This document shows, one piece after another, positions 44,295 through 51,986 of a DNA stretch of 64,000 bases; position 1 is the first letter of the stretch; each line of letters starts with the position of its first letter. Location of the stretch: NCBI GenBank assembly GCA_030604405.1, contig JAUVVY010000003.1:62001-126000 (forward strand). Direction: 5' to 3'. The notes below the pieces were generated by a model. It was not told the DNA's origin and ran no database searches. It worked only from the letters and a program-made list of their open reading frames with translations. This DNA is from a bacterium (GTDB lineage: Bacteria > Armatimonadota > Zipacnadia > Zipacnadales > UBA11051). The position numbers and the translations under genes were made by a program.

Positions 44295-45662
44295 ATGGAC
44301 TCGGACATCCGTATCAAGGCGGTAGAGACAGATTATCGTCACGAAAAGGCCCGCACCCCGCTGAAATTCGGGGCTGTCGTAGTCGCGGAAGTCACCTACT
44401 GCACCGTCAAGGCCACTGTTGAGAACGGCAAAGGCGATGTTGCTGACGGTTATGGCGGCATCTTCCTGATGGACTTCTGGGGCTGGCCGGACCCGAACCT
44501 CGCCCACGAAGCCAAAGCAGCAGCGATGCTGCAGATTACCGAACAGTACTGCGACCTTGTGCGCTCCTACGCTGATGCTGCCCATCCGGTCGAGATATTC
44601 TACGATCTGGAGCACGACCTGCGCCAGGCCAATCTTGATGTGTGTGCCGATCGTGACCTCTCACCGGCCCAGCCATTTCTCGGGGCATTGGTCTGCGCTT
44701 CGCCGGTGGATGCGGCGCTGCACGATGCCTTTGGCGTGGTCAATGGGATAGATACCTACAACGGCTACGGGCCGGATTTCATGTGCGACCTGAGCCGCTG
44801 GCTGGGGCCGGATTTCAAGAGCAAGTATGTCGCCGATTACATCCGTGACGCGTATCTGCCACAAATCCCCATCTTCCACCTCGTCGGCGGGCTGGACAAG
44901 CTAACCGAGGCCGAGGTTGACGACGCCGACCCGCAGGACGGTCTGCCCAACTCGCTCGAGGCCTGGATCCGCCGCGACGGGATGTACTGCCTCAAGGTCA
45001 AGCTGCGCGGCAATGACCTCGACTGGGATATCGCCCGCACCATTGCCGTCCATGACATCGGCCGCCGCGAGTTGGACAAACTCGGCATGCCAGAACTCCA
45101 TCTGACCGCCGATACCAACGAGCAGTGTGAGACTCCCGACTACATCATCGAGATGCTGCACCAGGTCAGAGAGCGGTCGCCCCAATGTTACGACCGCATC
45201 CTGTACATCGAGCAGCCCACCGAGCGCGACCTCACCGCCCAGCGCCACGACATGCGCAAACTGGCACAACTCAAACCCGTCATAGTCGACGAGAGCCTCA
45301 CCGACCTGGAATCGTTCGATCTGGCGATCGAGCTGGGTTGGTCGGGAATTGCGCTGAAGAGCTGCAAGTGTCAGTCTTCGGACATGATCATGGCGGCGAA
45401 GGCGAAGGACCTCGGAATTGGCTACAGCGTGCAGGATTTGACCAACCCCTCGCTGGCGCTGGTTCATTCCGTCGGCCTGGGCGCCAGGCTCTACACGATC
45501 ATGGGCGTTGAGGCCAACAGCCGCCAGTTCTTCCCCGCCTCGACTTTGCCCCAAGAGCAGCGAGTCCACAGCGACATCTTCCAGGTCCGCCGCGGAGACG
45601 CCGCCACCGCAAGCCTCCAGGGGCCCGGCCTCGGATACCAGATGGACAAGATACTGCAGTAA
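44295..45662 (+). CDS. Enolase-superfamily (mandelate racemase/muconate lactonizing-type) enzyme
   Basis: The 455-residue protein fits an enolase-superfamily dehydratase or epimerase. Probable functional residues are the Lys of CLKVKLRGND, the metal Asp of LTADTNEQ, the Glu of LYIEQPTERDL, the acidic residue of VIVDESLTDLESFD, and the Lys pair of GIALKSCKCQS. Such enzymes abstract the alpha proton of acid sugars or dipeptides. The substrate is unknown; sugar-acid dehydration would suit the other carbohydrate genes. AAGAAGGAG precedes the ATG. It is monocistronic. Confidence 0.85.
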   Translation: MDSDIRIKAVETDYRHEKARTPLKFGAVVVAEVTYCTVKATVENGKGDVADGYGGIFLMDFWGWPDPNLAHEAKAAAMLQITEQYCDLVRSYADAAHPVEIFYDLEHDLRQANLDVCADRDLSPAQPFLGALVCASPVDAALHDAFGVVNGIDTYNGYGPDFMCDLSRWLGPDFKSKYVADYIRDAYLPQIPIFHLVGGLDKLTEAEVDDADPQDGLPNSLEAWIRRDGMYCLKVKLRGNDLDWDIARTIAVHDIGRRELDKLGMPELHLTADTNEQCETPDYIIEMLHQVRERSPQCYDRILYIEQPTERDLTAQRHDMRKLAQLKPVIVDESLTDLESFDLAIELGWSGIALKSCKCQSSDMIMAAKAKDLGIGYSVQDLTNPSLALVHSVGLGARLYTIMGVEANSRQFFPASTLPQEQRVHSDIFQVRRGDAATASLQGPGLGYQMDKILQ

Positions 45663-45839
45663 CAGGGCATGGTTTTCAAGGTGCGCTAGAATTGTGGCCA
45701 CCTGTTTCCTCAGACGAGGCAGGCCGCCATTTTATTCCTCCGCACCAAAATATTTTCCAGAGCATTAGACAAAAACACAGGCCAGAACCACACTACACAT
45801 AAACGAACACTTGCACGGCGTGCCGAGAGGAGCTTCCGC

Positions 45840-47045
45840 ATGGGCCTTTACCGCTATAGTGCTGCGGACGGGGACACGGTCAGGAGCGGCGAAGTCGCTG
45901 CCGCCAGTCTGCCGCAGGCGATCAAGAGCCTGCAGACCCGCGGCGTCAATCCAACAGAGCTGGCCGAGGCCCGCCGCGACGAGCCAATATGGGGACGGCT
46001 TGGCAACATCGAGCGGATATGGCTATACCGACACCTCGCCGATCTGCTCGAATCCGGCGTGACCCTGGCCGGCGCACTGGATGTACTGGCACAGGACGCG
46101 CCGGCCTCGGCCGATGCCGCCCGCCTCCGCACCATGAGTCAGCTCGTAGCCAGCCGGGGACTGACGATAGCCGAGGCGATGGAGCAGTATCCCCGACTGT
46201 TCGGCAACTACGGGATTGCGATAGTGCGAACCGCCGAAGCGGCCAACCGCCTCCCTCAGAGCCTGCGCATGATAGCGACTTATCTCGAAAGCAGTGGCCG
46301 CATCAACGAGCGCCTGTGGATACCGGCGGTCTATCCGGTCATCTTGCTCATGGTCATGATAGGCATCAATGGCTTTCTTACCACCTTTATCGTCCCCAAG
46401 TTCATGGACCTTTTCTCCGAGCTGGGCATGACCCACGACCGATTGCCGCTCCCGACGCAGATTACTATTGCCATAAGCAATGTCTTGCCCCCGATTACCT
46501 GGACCCTACTGATATTGCTGCTGTTGCTGGCCGGGCTGTACTTCTTCACCCGCAAGTCCAAGCGCGTGCAGCTCGATCTGGCCATCTGGTCCTTGTGGCT
46601 GCCCATTTTCGGTCGTCTTAATCGCGACTGTGCCACCGCACGCATTTTGGGCATGTTGTCTCTGGCGATAGATGCAGGGATGCCGCTGGACGAAGCTCTT
46701 GAGGCCTCGGGGCCGGCCGCCTCAAATGAACTGATGAGCCTGGCGATGCGGCGAGCCGCCGACCGCGCCCGCCGGGGACATTCTGCCGCCGAGGCCATCA
46801 GCGCCGCCCGCATCCTGCCACCCGCCCTGCTGTGGCATGTGCAGACGGCTGAACGCGCCGGCAACCTTCCCGAAGCCTGCCGCAAGCTATCGCAGTCGTA
46901 TCTCGAACGCGCCCAGATGCACACGTCATACATCGCCGCCACTCTCGAACCGCTGCTGATTATTTTTGTCGGCCTATGTGTTGGCACTATCGGCTACAGC
47001 ATATTCCTGCCGCTGGTCAGTATCATCGGGGAGTTGTCGTCATAA
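45840..47045 (+). CDS. gspF: Type II secretion/type IV pilus assembly platform protein (GspF-like)
   Basis: The GspF/PilC-type inner-membrane platform turns ATPase motion into pseudopilus growth. The 401-residue protein has a short N-terminal part (MGLYRYSAADGDTVRSGEV, typical of the family) and two T2SSF domains, each ending in membrane helices (about residues 160-180, PAVYPVILLMVMIGINGFLT; 220-240; and a C-terminal one, PLLIIFVGLCVGTIGYSIF). GAGAGGAG precedes the ATG. It is the first gene of an operon leading to E and the pseudopilins; the more usual order is E before F. Confidence 0.93.
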   Translation: MGLYRYSAADGDTVRSGEVAAASLPQAIKSLQTRGVNPTELAEARRDEPIWGRLGNIERIWLYRHLADLLESGVTLAGALDVLAQDAPASADAARLRTMSQLVASRGLTIAEAMEQYPRLFGNYGIAIVRTAEAANRLPQSLRMIATYLESSGRINERLWIPAVYPVILLMVMIGINGFLTTFIVPKFMDLFSELGMTHDRLPLPTQITIAISNVLPPITWTLLILLLLLAGLYFFTRKSKRVQLDLAIWSLWLPIFGRLNRDCATARILGMLSLAIDAGMPLDEALEASGPAASNELMSLAMRRAADRARRGHSAAEAISAARILPPALLWHVQTAERAGNLPEACRKLSQSYLERAQMHTSYIAATLEPLLIIFVGLCVGTIGYSIFLPLVSIIGELSS

Positions 47046-47095
47046 GCCAGACTGCCGTCATCAGTTTTTTCGCCTGCTGAAAAGGGGAACTTGAT

Positions 47096-48613
47096 ATGTG
47101 GTTATTCGAGCCGCTGACTGGAGAGCAGATAGTTACAGGAGATGACGCCCAGTTACACTTGTCGCCGCAGGGCCTCGCGCTCAGCCGCGCCGGTAACGTC
47201 GCCGCAGACGTCTCATCGGCGGTGGCCGACTACCAGGAACTCTCTGAAGTCAGCATGAGAGGCGGCCGGCGAGTGCGATTACAGCTCAACTTCACTGACG
47301 GCCGCAGGCCCTGGATGTTGCGTGGAGTGCCCAGGCCACACGGGCAGTGGGCCCTTTACACCATCGAGGGCTACCAGAAGCTGCTGGCCTGGGCCTCAAC
47401 CGACGAGGCCACCACGCCCCTGGGATTTGACGCCATTGCCCAGTGTACCAAACAGTATGCTGACGACCTGCCGCTGCTGGGTAATCTCCTGCTCGCACAG
47501 GCCATCACCCACGCTGCCAGCGACATGGACCTCGAGCCTGCCGGAGACATATATGGGCTCCGCTACCGCATTGATGGCGGCGTATTCCCTGTGGCAAAGC
47601 TGCCTGCGGCCACTGCCGAGCGCCTGGTGCGGATGCTGAAAAACCAGGCCCGCCTGCAGGCCCATCGCTCGGACGTCACCCAGGAGGGGCGTATCCGCCT
47701 GCACCCGGCAGCCGGCCCGGTTGACCTGCGGCTGACGGTGATGCCCGGTGTCGCCGGCGAGAAGGTCAACGTGCGCCTGCTCAATCCCGCCACCCAACTC
47801 TTCGGCCTCGACCAGCTTGGCATGACACAGCAGCAGGCCGCACAGATGAAGGCCCTATTCGCCAGGCCCACCGGTGCGGTCTTGTTGTGCGGCCCCGGCG
47901 GCGCAGGCAAGACGACGACTATCTACGCCGCACTCTCCTATCTGGCCGCCCAGGACGCCACACGCACAATCGCCACCATCGAAAACCCCGTCGAGTTCGA
48001 CCTCGACGGCATCGCCCAGACGCAGGTCGGGCCGCAGCTCGACTTTTCCGCGGCCCTGTCCGTGCTGCTGCGCCAGGACCCGGGAGTGGTCATGGTCGGC
48101 GAAATCCGCGACCCGCAAACAGCACAGATCGCAATGCGCGCCGGCATGACCGGACAGTTGCTGCTGACCACTGTCCACGCCGGCGGCCCCGAGCTGGTGA
48201 TACCGCGGCTGCTGGACCTGGATGTCGAGCCCTACATGGTCAGCTCCGCACTGGCTGCTATTGTGTCGCAGCGCCTGGTGCGCAAGGTCTGCTCGGCCTG
48301 CGCGGGTGCTTACCAGCCCACGCCCGAGCAGATGGCCGCGCTCGGCCTGTCCTCAGCCGACCTTAGCGGCGCCAATCTCCAGACCGGCGGCGGCTGCCCG
48401 GCCTGTCACAACACCGGCTACAGCGGCCGCACCGCCATATTCGACACTGCGCTGATTGACGAGCACATCCGCAGCCTGATCATGGCCCGCGACATGCAGG
48501 CACTGCGGGCCAGGCTCACCAGTGACGGCCTCCGCGCCGCGGCCATCGAGAAGGTCAAGGCCGGCGTGACCGATATCGCCGAGGCCATCCGTGTAGTGGG
48601 GGCTGCACAATGA
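47096..48613 (+). CDS. gspE: Type II secretion/type IV pilus assembly ATPase (GspE-like)
   Basis: The 505-residue AAA-type ATPase drives pseudopilin assembly. Walker A is GPGGAGKTTT (about residue 264), where most relatives have GPTGSGKSTT. The Asp box reads ATIENPVEFD, where ED is normal. Walker B is VVMVGEIRD and the His box is LLTTVHAGG, where HTN is usual. The C-terminal zinc module has CSAC (about 397) and CPACHNTGYSGR (about 433). The N-terminal 100 residues are not clearly a GspE_N domain. AAAAGGGG precedes the ATG. The altered boxes suggest a divergent but probably active subfamily. Confidence 0.92.
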   Translation: MWLFEPLTGEQIVTGDDAQLHLSPQGLALSRAGNVAADVSSAVADYQELSEVSMRGGRRVRLQLNFTDGRRPWMLRGVPRPHGQWALYTIEGYQKLLAWASTDEATTPLGFDAIAQCTKQYADDLPLLGNLLLAQAITHAASDMDLEPAGDIYGLRYRIDGGVFPVAKLPAATAERLVRMLKNQARLQAHRSDVTQEGRIRLHPAAGPVDLRLTVMPGVAGEKVNVRLLNPATQLFGLDQLGMTQQQAAQMKALFARPTGAVLLCGPGGAGKTTTIYAALSYLAAQDATRTIATIENPVEFDLDGIAQTQVGPQLDFSAALSVLLRQDPGVVMVGEIRDPQTAQIAMRAGMTGQLLLTTVHAGGPELVIPRLLDLDVEPYMVSSALAAIVSQRLVRKVCSACAGAYQPTPEQMAALGLSSADLSGANLQTGGGCPACHNTGYSGRTAIFDTALIDEHIRSLIMARDMQALRARLTSDGLRAAAIEKVKAGVTDIAEAIRVVGAAQ

Positions 48614-48876
48614 TCAGCCGCACCGGAACCTTCGGCTATTATGCCGTCCTTGTGATCGCCTACTACCTGATGATCTTCGTAGTGGCGGGGATTATCACGC
48701 TGCCGTTTTCGCTGCTGGTCGTGATCACCGGCGGCGGCTGCCTGGCGTTTGCAGGCGTTGCTGGGCAGATAGCCGTCGTATACCTTATCGTTCTGGGGCT
48801 TCTCGGCTACTGGATTTACTACCTGCCGACCCCGCTGGACAGCGAAGTTGCCTTTCCGGAGACTGAGCACAAATGA
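48610..48876 (+). CDS. Small membrane protein with PLDSEVAFPETE tail (first)
   Basis: The 88-residue product has three hydrophobic stretches (VLVIAYYLMIFVVAGIITL, LLVVITGGGCLAFAGVAGQIA, IAVVYLIVLGLLGYWIYY). It ends in an acidic, probably cytoplasmic or periplasmic tail, PLDSEVAFPETEHK. It overlaps gspE by four bases (ATGA), as do the next genes, so it is translated with the machine. No known family is recognised. Its tail is shared with the next protein. It may replace the missing GspL/M-type assembly partners, but that is only an inference. Confidence 0.75.
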   Translation: MISRTGTFGYYAVLVIAYYLMIFVVAGIITLPFSLLVVITGGGCLAFAGVAGQIAVVYLIVLGLLGYWIYYLPTPLDSEVAFPETEHK

Positions 48877-48881
48877 GACGC
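48832..48881 (+). repeat. 50-bp direct repeat, left copy
   Basis: It spans the last 14 codons of the 88-residue gene and the start of the next (CCGCTGGACAGC to AAATGAGACGC). It matches 49182-49231 with two differences, exactly 350 bases away. Confidence 0.9.
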
Positions 48882-49226
48882 CCAGCTACATTGCGGAGGC
48901 TTAGGACAGCATTGACTGGATCAATGGCGACATTCACGCTCTCGCGCGAAGCGTTGCTGCGTGCTTTTCCCACATTCCATCGTTACGCCAAGGCTGCGGT
49001 CTCCGCCGATGGTTTGCTCATCATCGCCTTCGTGCTCTTTGTGCCGGCACTCGCGCTACTCATGGTGCTGTTCACCTTCGCAGGCACAGCATGGACCTCT
49101 TTTCCGCTAGTTGCACTCATCGCAATCATTCAGTTAGATATCCTGACGCGTCTGGGCTACCTGGTATATTACAGACCAGTGCCGCTGGACAGCGAAGTTG
49201 CCTTTCCGGAGACTGAAGACAAATGA
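48873..49226 (+). CDS. Small membrane protein with PLDSEVAFPETE tail (second)
   Basis: The 117-residue product has a basic N-terminus (MRRPATLRRLRTAL) and two membrane helices (GLLIIAFVLFVPALALLMVLF and FPLVALIAIIQLDILTRLGYLVYY). Its PVPLDSEVAFPETEDK end is nearly identical to the tail of the previous protein, while the rest is unrelated. It overlaps its neighbours by four bases on both sides. The gene lies between 50-bp direct repeats, so it may have entered or could be lost by recombination without disturbing the operon. Function unknown. Confidence 0.75.
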   Translation: MRRPATLRRLRTALTGSMATFTLSREALLRAFPTFHRYAKAAVSADGLLIIAFVLFVPALALLMVLFTFAGTAWTSFPLVALIAIIQLDILTRLGYLVYYRPVPLDSEVAFPETEDK

Positions 49227-49231
49227 GACGC
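49182..49231 (+). repeat. 50-bp direct repeat, right copy
   Basis: The second copy of the sequence at 48832-48881. It spans the end of the 117-residue gene and the first codons of the first pseudopilin gene. Confidence 0.9.
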
Positions 49232-49609
49232 GGAGCGACATTGATTTCGACACTTGTGGGCATCGGCTTTCTGTCCGTCACGCTGGCCGGAGTGGTGCAG
49301 TTGTACTCGCTCGCCAGCATGGCCGTGAGCGTTGCCGACAGCCGCACCATCGCACTGATGGCCGCCGAGACCCGGATCGAAACAGCGCAGGCCCACGGCT
49401 ACACCGGCCTGCCGGCTATCGGGCAGTATCCCCTGGATGACGCGATGCTGGCGCCGCTGCCGGGCGCGTCGGGAACGATCACGGTCGCCCAGGGACCTCA
49501 GCCCCAAAGCCGTACTGTCAGTGTCAGGATAAGCTGGCGCCAGCGGCCCGGCCGGCAGCTCTCCACCGTCCGCCTCTCTCGCATCATCGCCGCAGGGGGG
49601 ATGAGCTGA
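49223..49609 (+). CDS. Pseudopilin, GspI-like
   Basis: The 128-residue protein has a type IV prepilin start: a short basic leader (MRRG), the cleavage glycine, then ATLISTLVGIGFLSVTLAGV, a hydrophobic helix. Position 5 of the mature form, usually Glu, is Ser here. The C-terminal domain is small and has no cysteine pair. Its order before a GspJ-like and a GspK-like pseudopilin suggests a GspI-type tip subunit. It overlaps the upstream gene by four bases and the next by one. Confidence 0.8.
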   Translation: MRRGATLISTLVGIGFLSVTLAGVVQLYSLASMAVSVADSRTIALMAAETRIETAQAHGYTGLPAIGQYPLDDAMLAPLPGASGTITVAQGPQPQSRTVSVRISWRQRPGRQLSTVRLSRIIAAGGMS

Positions 49610-50040
49610 TGAACCGACGCGGCGTAACGCTGATAGAGCTCATGGTCGCCCTCGCGGTATTCACCCTCCTGCTTTCCCTGGTGTTGCGGGCCTTTCTGCT
49701 CAGCGACCGGATGATCTTGCGCAGCGAGGCGAAGCTCAAGCAGACCTTGGGCCGCGTGGCCTTGCAGGCCCAGTTGCGCAGCGACATCTGGGGCGCGGCG
49801 CAGTTCCACAGCGGGCCGGCCGATGATGTGGCCGAGTTCATCATGCCCGATGAGACCAGAGCGATCTACAGCGCCGCCGCAGGCAAGACCTCCCGGACCC
49901 ACCAGGGCCACGAAACGCTCTACCAGGGCACCGTCACCTTTTCGCAAGGCGAGGACGGCCTCATAGCGGTGCTCGGATACGATACCACCGAATGGGGATT
50001 TGCAGCGAAGATGCGCAATTGGGCAGGTGAGGCCGAATGA
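49609..50040 (+). CDS. Pseudopilin, GspJ-like
   Basis: The 143-residue product has leader MNRRG and mature start VTLIELMVALAVFTLLLSLV, with the conserved Glu at position 5. The body (SDRMILRSEAKLKQTLGRVAL, LRSDIWGAAQFHS) matches the layout of GspJ-type minor pseudopilins, including the long N-terminal helix that ends near residue 60. It begins on the last base of the previous stop codon (TGATG). Confidence 0.85.
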   Translation: MNRRGVTLIELMVALAVFTLLLSLVLRAFLLSDRMILRSEAKLKQTLGRVALQAQLRSDIWGAAQFHSGPADDVAEFIMPDETRAIYSAAAGKTSRTHQGHETLYQGTVTFSQGEDGLIAVLGYDTTEWGFAAKMRNWAGEAE

Positions 50041-50498
50041 GACGCAACTCCCGCCGGGGTGCAGGCCTGCTCTTGGCCGTCGTATTGCTATGCACGGCGG
50101 CGCTATTCGGCATGGCCACTTATCTGGCAACCGTGGCCGTCGGCGCCGCCCGCGTGCAGCACCAGCGCGACACCGTCCAGTGCGTCTATGCGGCCGAAAG
50201 CGGCATCGAGCTGGCGATGGCCCGGGCTAACCGTGGCGACATTCCCGCCCAGCCGATTACCGGAAGCGTTGGCACCGCCTTTTTCACTACCCAGGTCCGC
50301 CAGGCTGATGGCAAGCTCGTCATGGTCTCCGACGGAACCCAACAGCGCCCCGGACGCGCCGATCTCGTCCGCCGCATCGAGGTACAATGTCAACGCTCCG
50401 GCGGCAGCTATTTCGTGACCAATTGGCAGCCCCTGCCACCGCCGGAGACGACCACTATTGAGCCCGCACCCATCTCCCCGCAGGAGGAGAACCGATGA
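50037..50498 (+). CDS. Pseudopilin, GspK/PilX-like
   Basis: The 153-residue protein starts RRNSRRG followed by AGLLLAVVLLCTAALFGMATY and lacks Glu at mature position 5, as GspK proteins do. The phrase YAAESGIELAMARANRG is typical of PilX/GspK proteins. Normal GspK is much larger (over 300 residues) because of an inserted domain, so this is a reduced version. It ends in Pro-rich PPPETTTIEPAPISPQEENR. It overlaps both neighbours by four bases. Confidence 0.8.
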   Translation: MRRNSRRGAGLLLAVVLLCTAALFGMATYLATVAVGAARVQHQRDTVQCVYAAESGIELAMARANRGDIPAQPITGSVGTAFFTTQVRQADGKLVMVSDGTQQRPGRADLVRRIEVQCQRSGGSYFVTNWQPLPPPETTTIEPAPISPQEENR

Positions 50499-51055
50499 CC
50501 AGCCGCCGCGGCTTCGTCTATATGGACATCTTCTGCACCATCGTCATCATGGCGCTCATCTATTCCATGATGCTGTTCACCTGGACACGCTCGCTTGACA
50601 GAGCCCGCCGCACCGTCTGCTTGCAGAATATGAAGGAAATCAGCGTGGCACTGCGGGCCTATGCCCTCGACTACGGCGGCGCTTTCCCGGCGCAGCAAAA
50701 CGGCCTGACCGCACTTTGCGACCAGTATGCCGCCGACCGCGGCATCCTGCTCTGCCCTCAAGTGGATCATTGGAGGAAACAGCATCCTGACGCCACGCCA
50801 CCGTCACGGCTCGATGACCGTCCGGACCTGCCGGTGGATTACGTCTATCGCGGCGGATTTTACAGTGACGATCTGCCCTCACTGGCGCTGGCGATGGACT
50901 ACTCAACCCGGCAGCATCGGGGCGGCGCCAATGTGCTGTATCTCGACGGCCGTGCGCAATGGCAACCGTTCGCGGAAGCCGACGCCGACACCGCGCAACT
51001 GCTCAACTCAGGCGCGCTTGACGTGCTGCCGCCTTTGAGGGGACCGGTCAAATGA
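50495..51055 (+). CDS. Pseudopilin-like protein with Asp at position 5
   Basis: The 186-residue product has leader MTSRRG and mature start FVYMDIFCTIVIMALIYSMM, where Asp replaces the usual Glu at position 5. After a short linker (TVCLQNMKEISVALRAYALDYG, typical of DUF1559/Armatimonadota pseudopilins) it carries the RGGANVLYLDGRAQW segment of H-x9-DG pseudopilins. Cysteines in TVCLQN and ILLCPQ are shared with its neighbours. It overlaps both flanking genes by four bases. Confidence 0.85.
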   Translation: MTSRRGFVYMDIFCTIVIMALIYSMMLFTWTRSLDRARRTVCLQNMKEISVALRAYALDYGGAFPAQQNGLTALCDQYAADRGILLCPQVDHWRKQHPDATPPSRLDDRPDLPVDYVYRGGFYSDDLPSLALAMDYSTRQHRGGANVLYLDGRAQWQPFAEADADTAQLLNSGALDVLPPLRGPVK

Positions 51056-51585
51056 AGCGCGGCTTCATACTCATCGAATTCGTCACTGCGATAGCGATAA
51101 TCGCCATCCTGGCCGCGATTCTGTTTCCCGTTTTCGGGCGGGCCAGAGAAAAGGCTCGCCAGATGAGCTGCCTGCAGAACCTGCTCAACGTTGGTATCAG
51201 CCTGCGCCATTACGCCGCCGATTATCACGGTCATTTCCCGCCCACCGACAATGACCTCTCGCCCTTGCTCTACCAGTACTTGCCCGAGGAACGGGCCCTG
51301 GACTGCTCCACCGTAACTCAGGACTTTGACGGCAAGGCCGGCGACTATTCCTACAAGGGCGGCTACCAGGACGACGACCCGGGCGACCTGATACTGATGA
51401 GTGACCGCGCGCCCCACGTGCATAATGAGGGCAACAACTGCCTCTTCATTGACGGACACGCCAAGTGGCTGAAGTACAGCAACTTCGTGAAGGGCTATCC
51501 CGCGATGCCGGGGATGAAAGAGCAAGAGCCACAAGCAACAGAGGCATGCGAACCTCCGCCAGGTGGTGGAAAATGCTGCCAATAG
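51052..51585 (+). CDS. Pseudopilin (H-x9-DG type)
   Basis: The 177-residue protein has leader MKRG and a classic helix FILIEFVTAIAIIAILAAI, with Glu at position 5. LFPVFGRAREKARQMSC follows, the hallmark phrase of this group. The body has AADYHGHFPPTDNDLSPLL and the closing HNEGNNCLFIDGHAKW. The tail is Cys/Pro rich (ACEPPPGGGKCCQ). After it the run of overlapping genes is broken by 400 bases of repeats. Confidence 0.88.
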   Translation: MKRGFILIEFVTAIAIIAILAAILFPVFGRAREKARQMSCLQNLLNVGISLRHYAADYHGHFPPTDNDLSPLLYQYLPEERALDCSTVTQDFDGKAGDYSYKGGYQDDDPGDLILMSDRAPHVHNEGNNCLFIDGHAKWLKYSNFVKGYPAMPGMKEQEPQATEACEPPPGGGKCCQ

Positions 51586-51659
51586 AGGCCATTTCAAGAT
51601 GCCGCCAACGCGCTGATAGTCCTGAGCTTGCCGAAGGGCAGCCTGTGGGCCGTTGTCGT

Positions 51660-51725
51660 CGCCTTTCGGAGGGGCCGAATGGGTGGCCTGAGCGAAGCGA
51701 AGGACGGGCCCCATCCGGCCCACGG
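51660..51725 (+). repeat. GGAGGGGCCG hairpin element, copy 4
   Basis: Outer arms GGGCCGAATGGG (51672-51683) and CCCCATCCGGCCC (51709-51721) pair over most of their length. The inner part, near CCTGAGCGAAGCGAAGG, is only weakly self-complementary. Confidence 0.7.
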
Positions 51726-51770
51726 CCTCCCTCATCACGTAGCTCAACGCCCCTTGCCCGATTCCGTTGC

Positions 51771-51835
51771 CTTTCGGAGGGGCCTGCCGAGCGGTGCGGA
51801 TGCGTGGCATCCGCGCTGGGAGACTGGCCCGCCGG
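51771..51835 (+). repeat. GGAGGGGCC hairpin element, copy 5 (degenerate)
   Basis: It starts CTTTCGGAGGGGCC like the others. The inner arms GCGGATGC (51796-51803) and GCATCCGC (51807-51814) pair perfectly around GTG. The outer 3' arm is degenerate. Confidence 0.6.
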
Positions 51836-51986
51836 CCTTGCTCATCGCGTGGCACAGGCTTTCTCAAATATCATCCGCGTGGCACAGGCTTTCCCCTTCG
51901 ACGTTGCTCAGGGCCCTGAGCTTGCCGAAGGGCAGCCTGTGCGCCCTCGCCGTTGCAGTTTTCCCCTCTCCCTCCGGGAGAGGGGA

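Larger units (their letters stand above)
51586..51986. repeat. 400-base gap packed with intergenic repeats
   Basis: No gene. In order it holds a CTGAGCTTGCCGAAGGGCAG copy (51622-51641), hairpin copies 4 and 5, two GTGGCACAGGCTTT copies (51849 and 51881), a second CTGAGCTTGCCGAAGGGCAG (51917-51936), and the inverted repeat TCCCCTCTCCC/GGGAGAGGGGA (51962-51986). It splits an operon whose other members overlap. Confidence 0.8.

Noticed and set aside
51465-51986. Upstream extension of the proline-rich pseudopilin frame
   Set aside because: The extra residues come from the end of the previous gene and from intergenic repeats; the prepilin leader and a ribosome site place the start at 51987.
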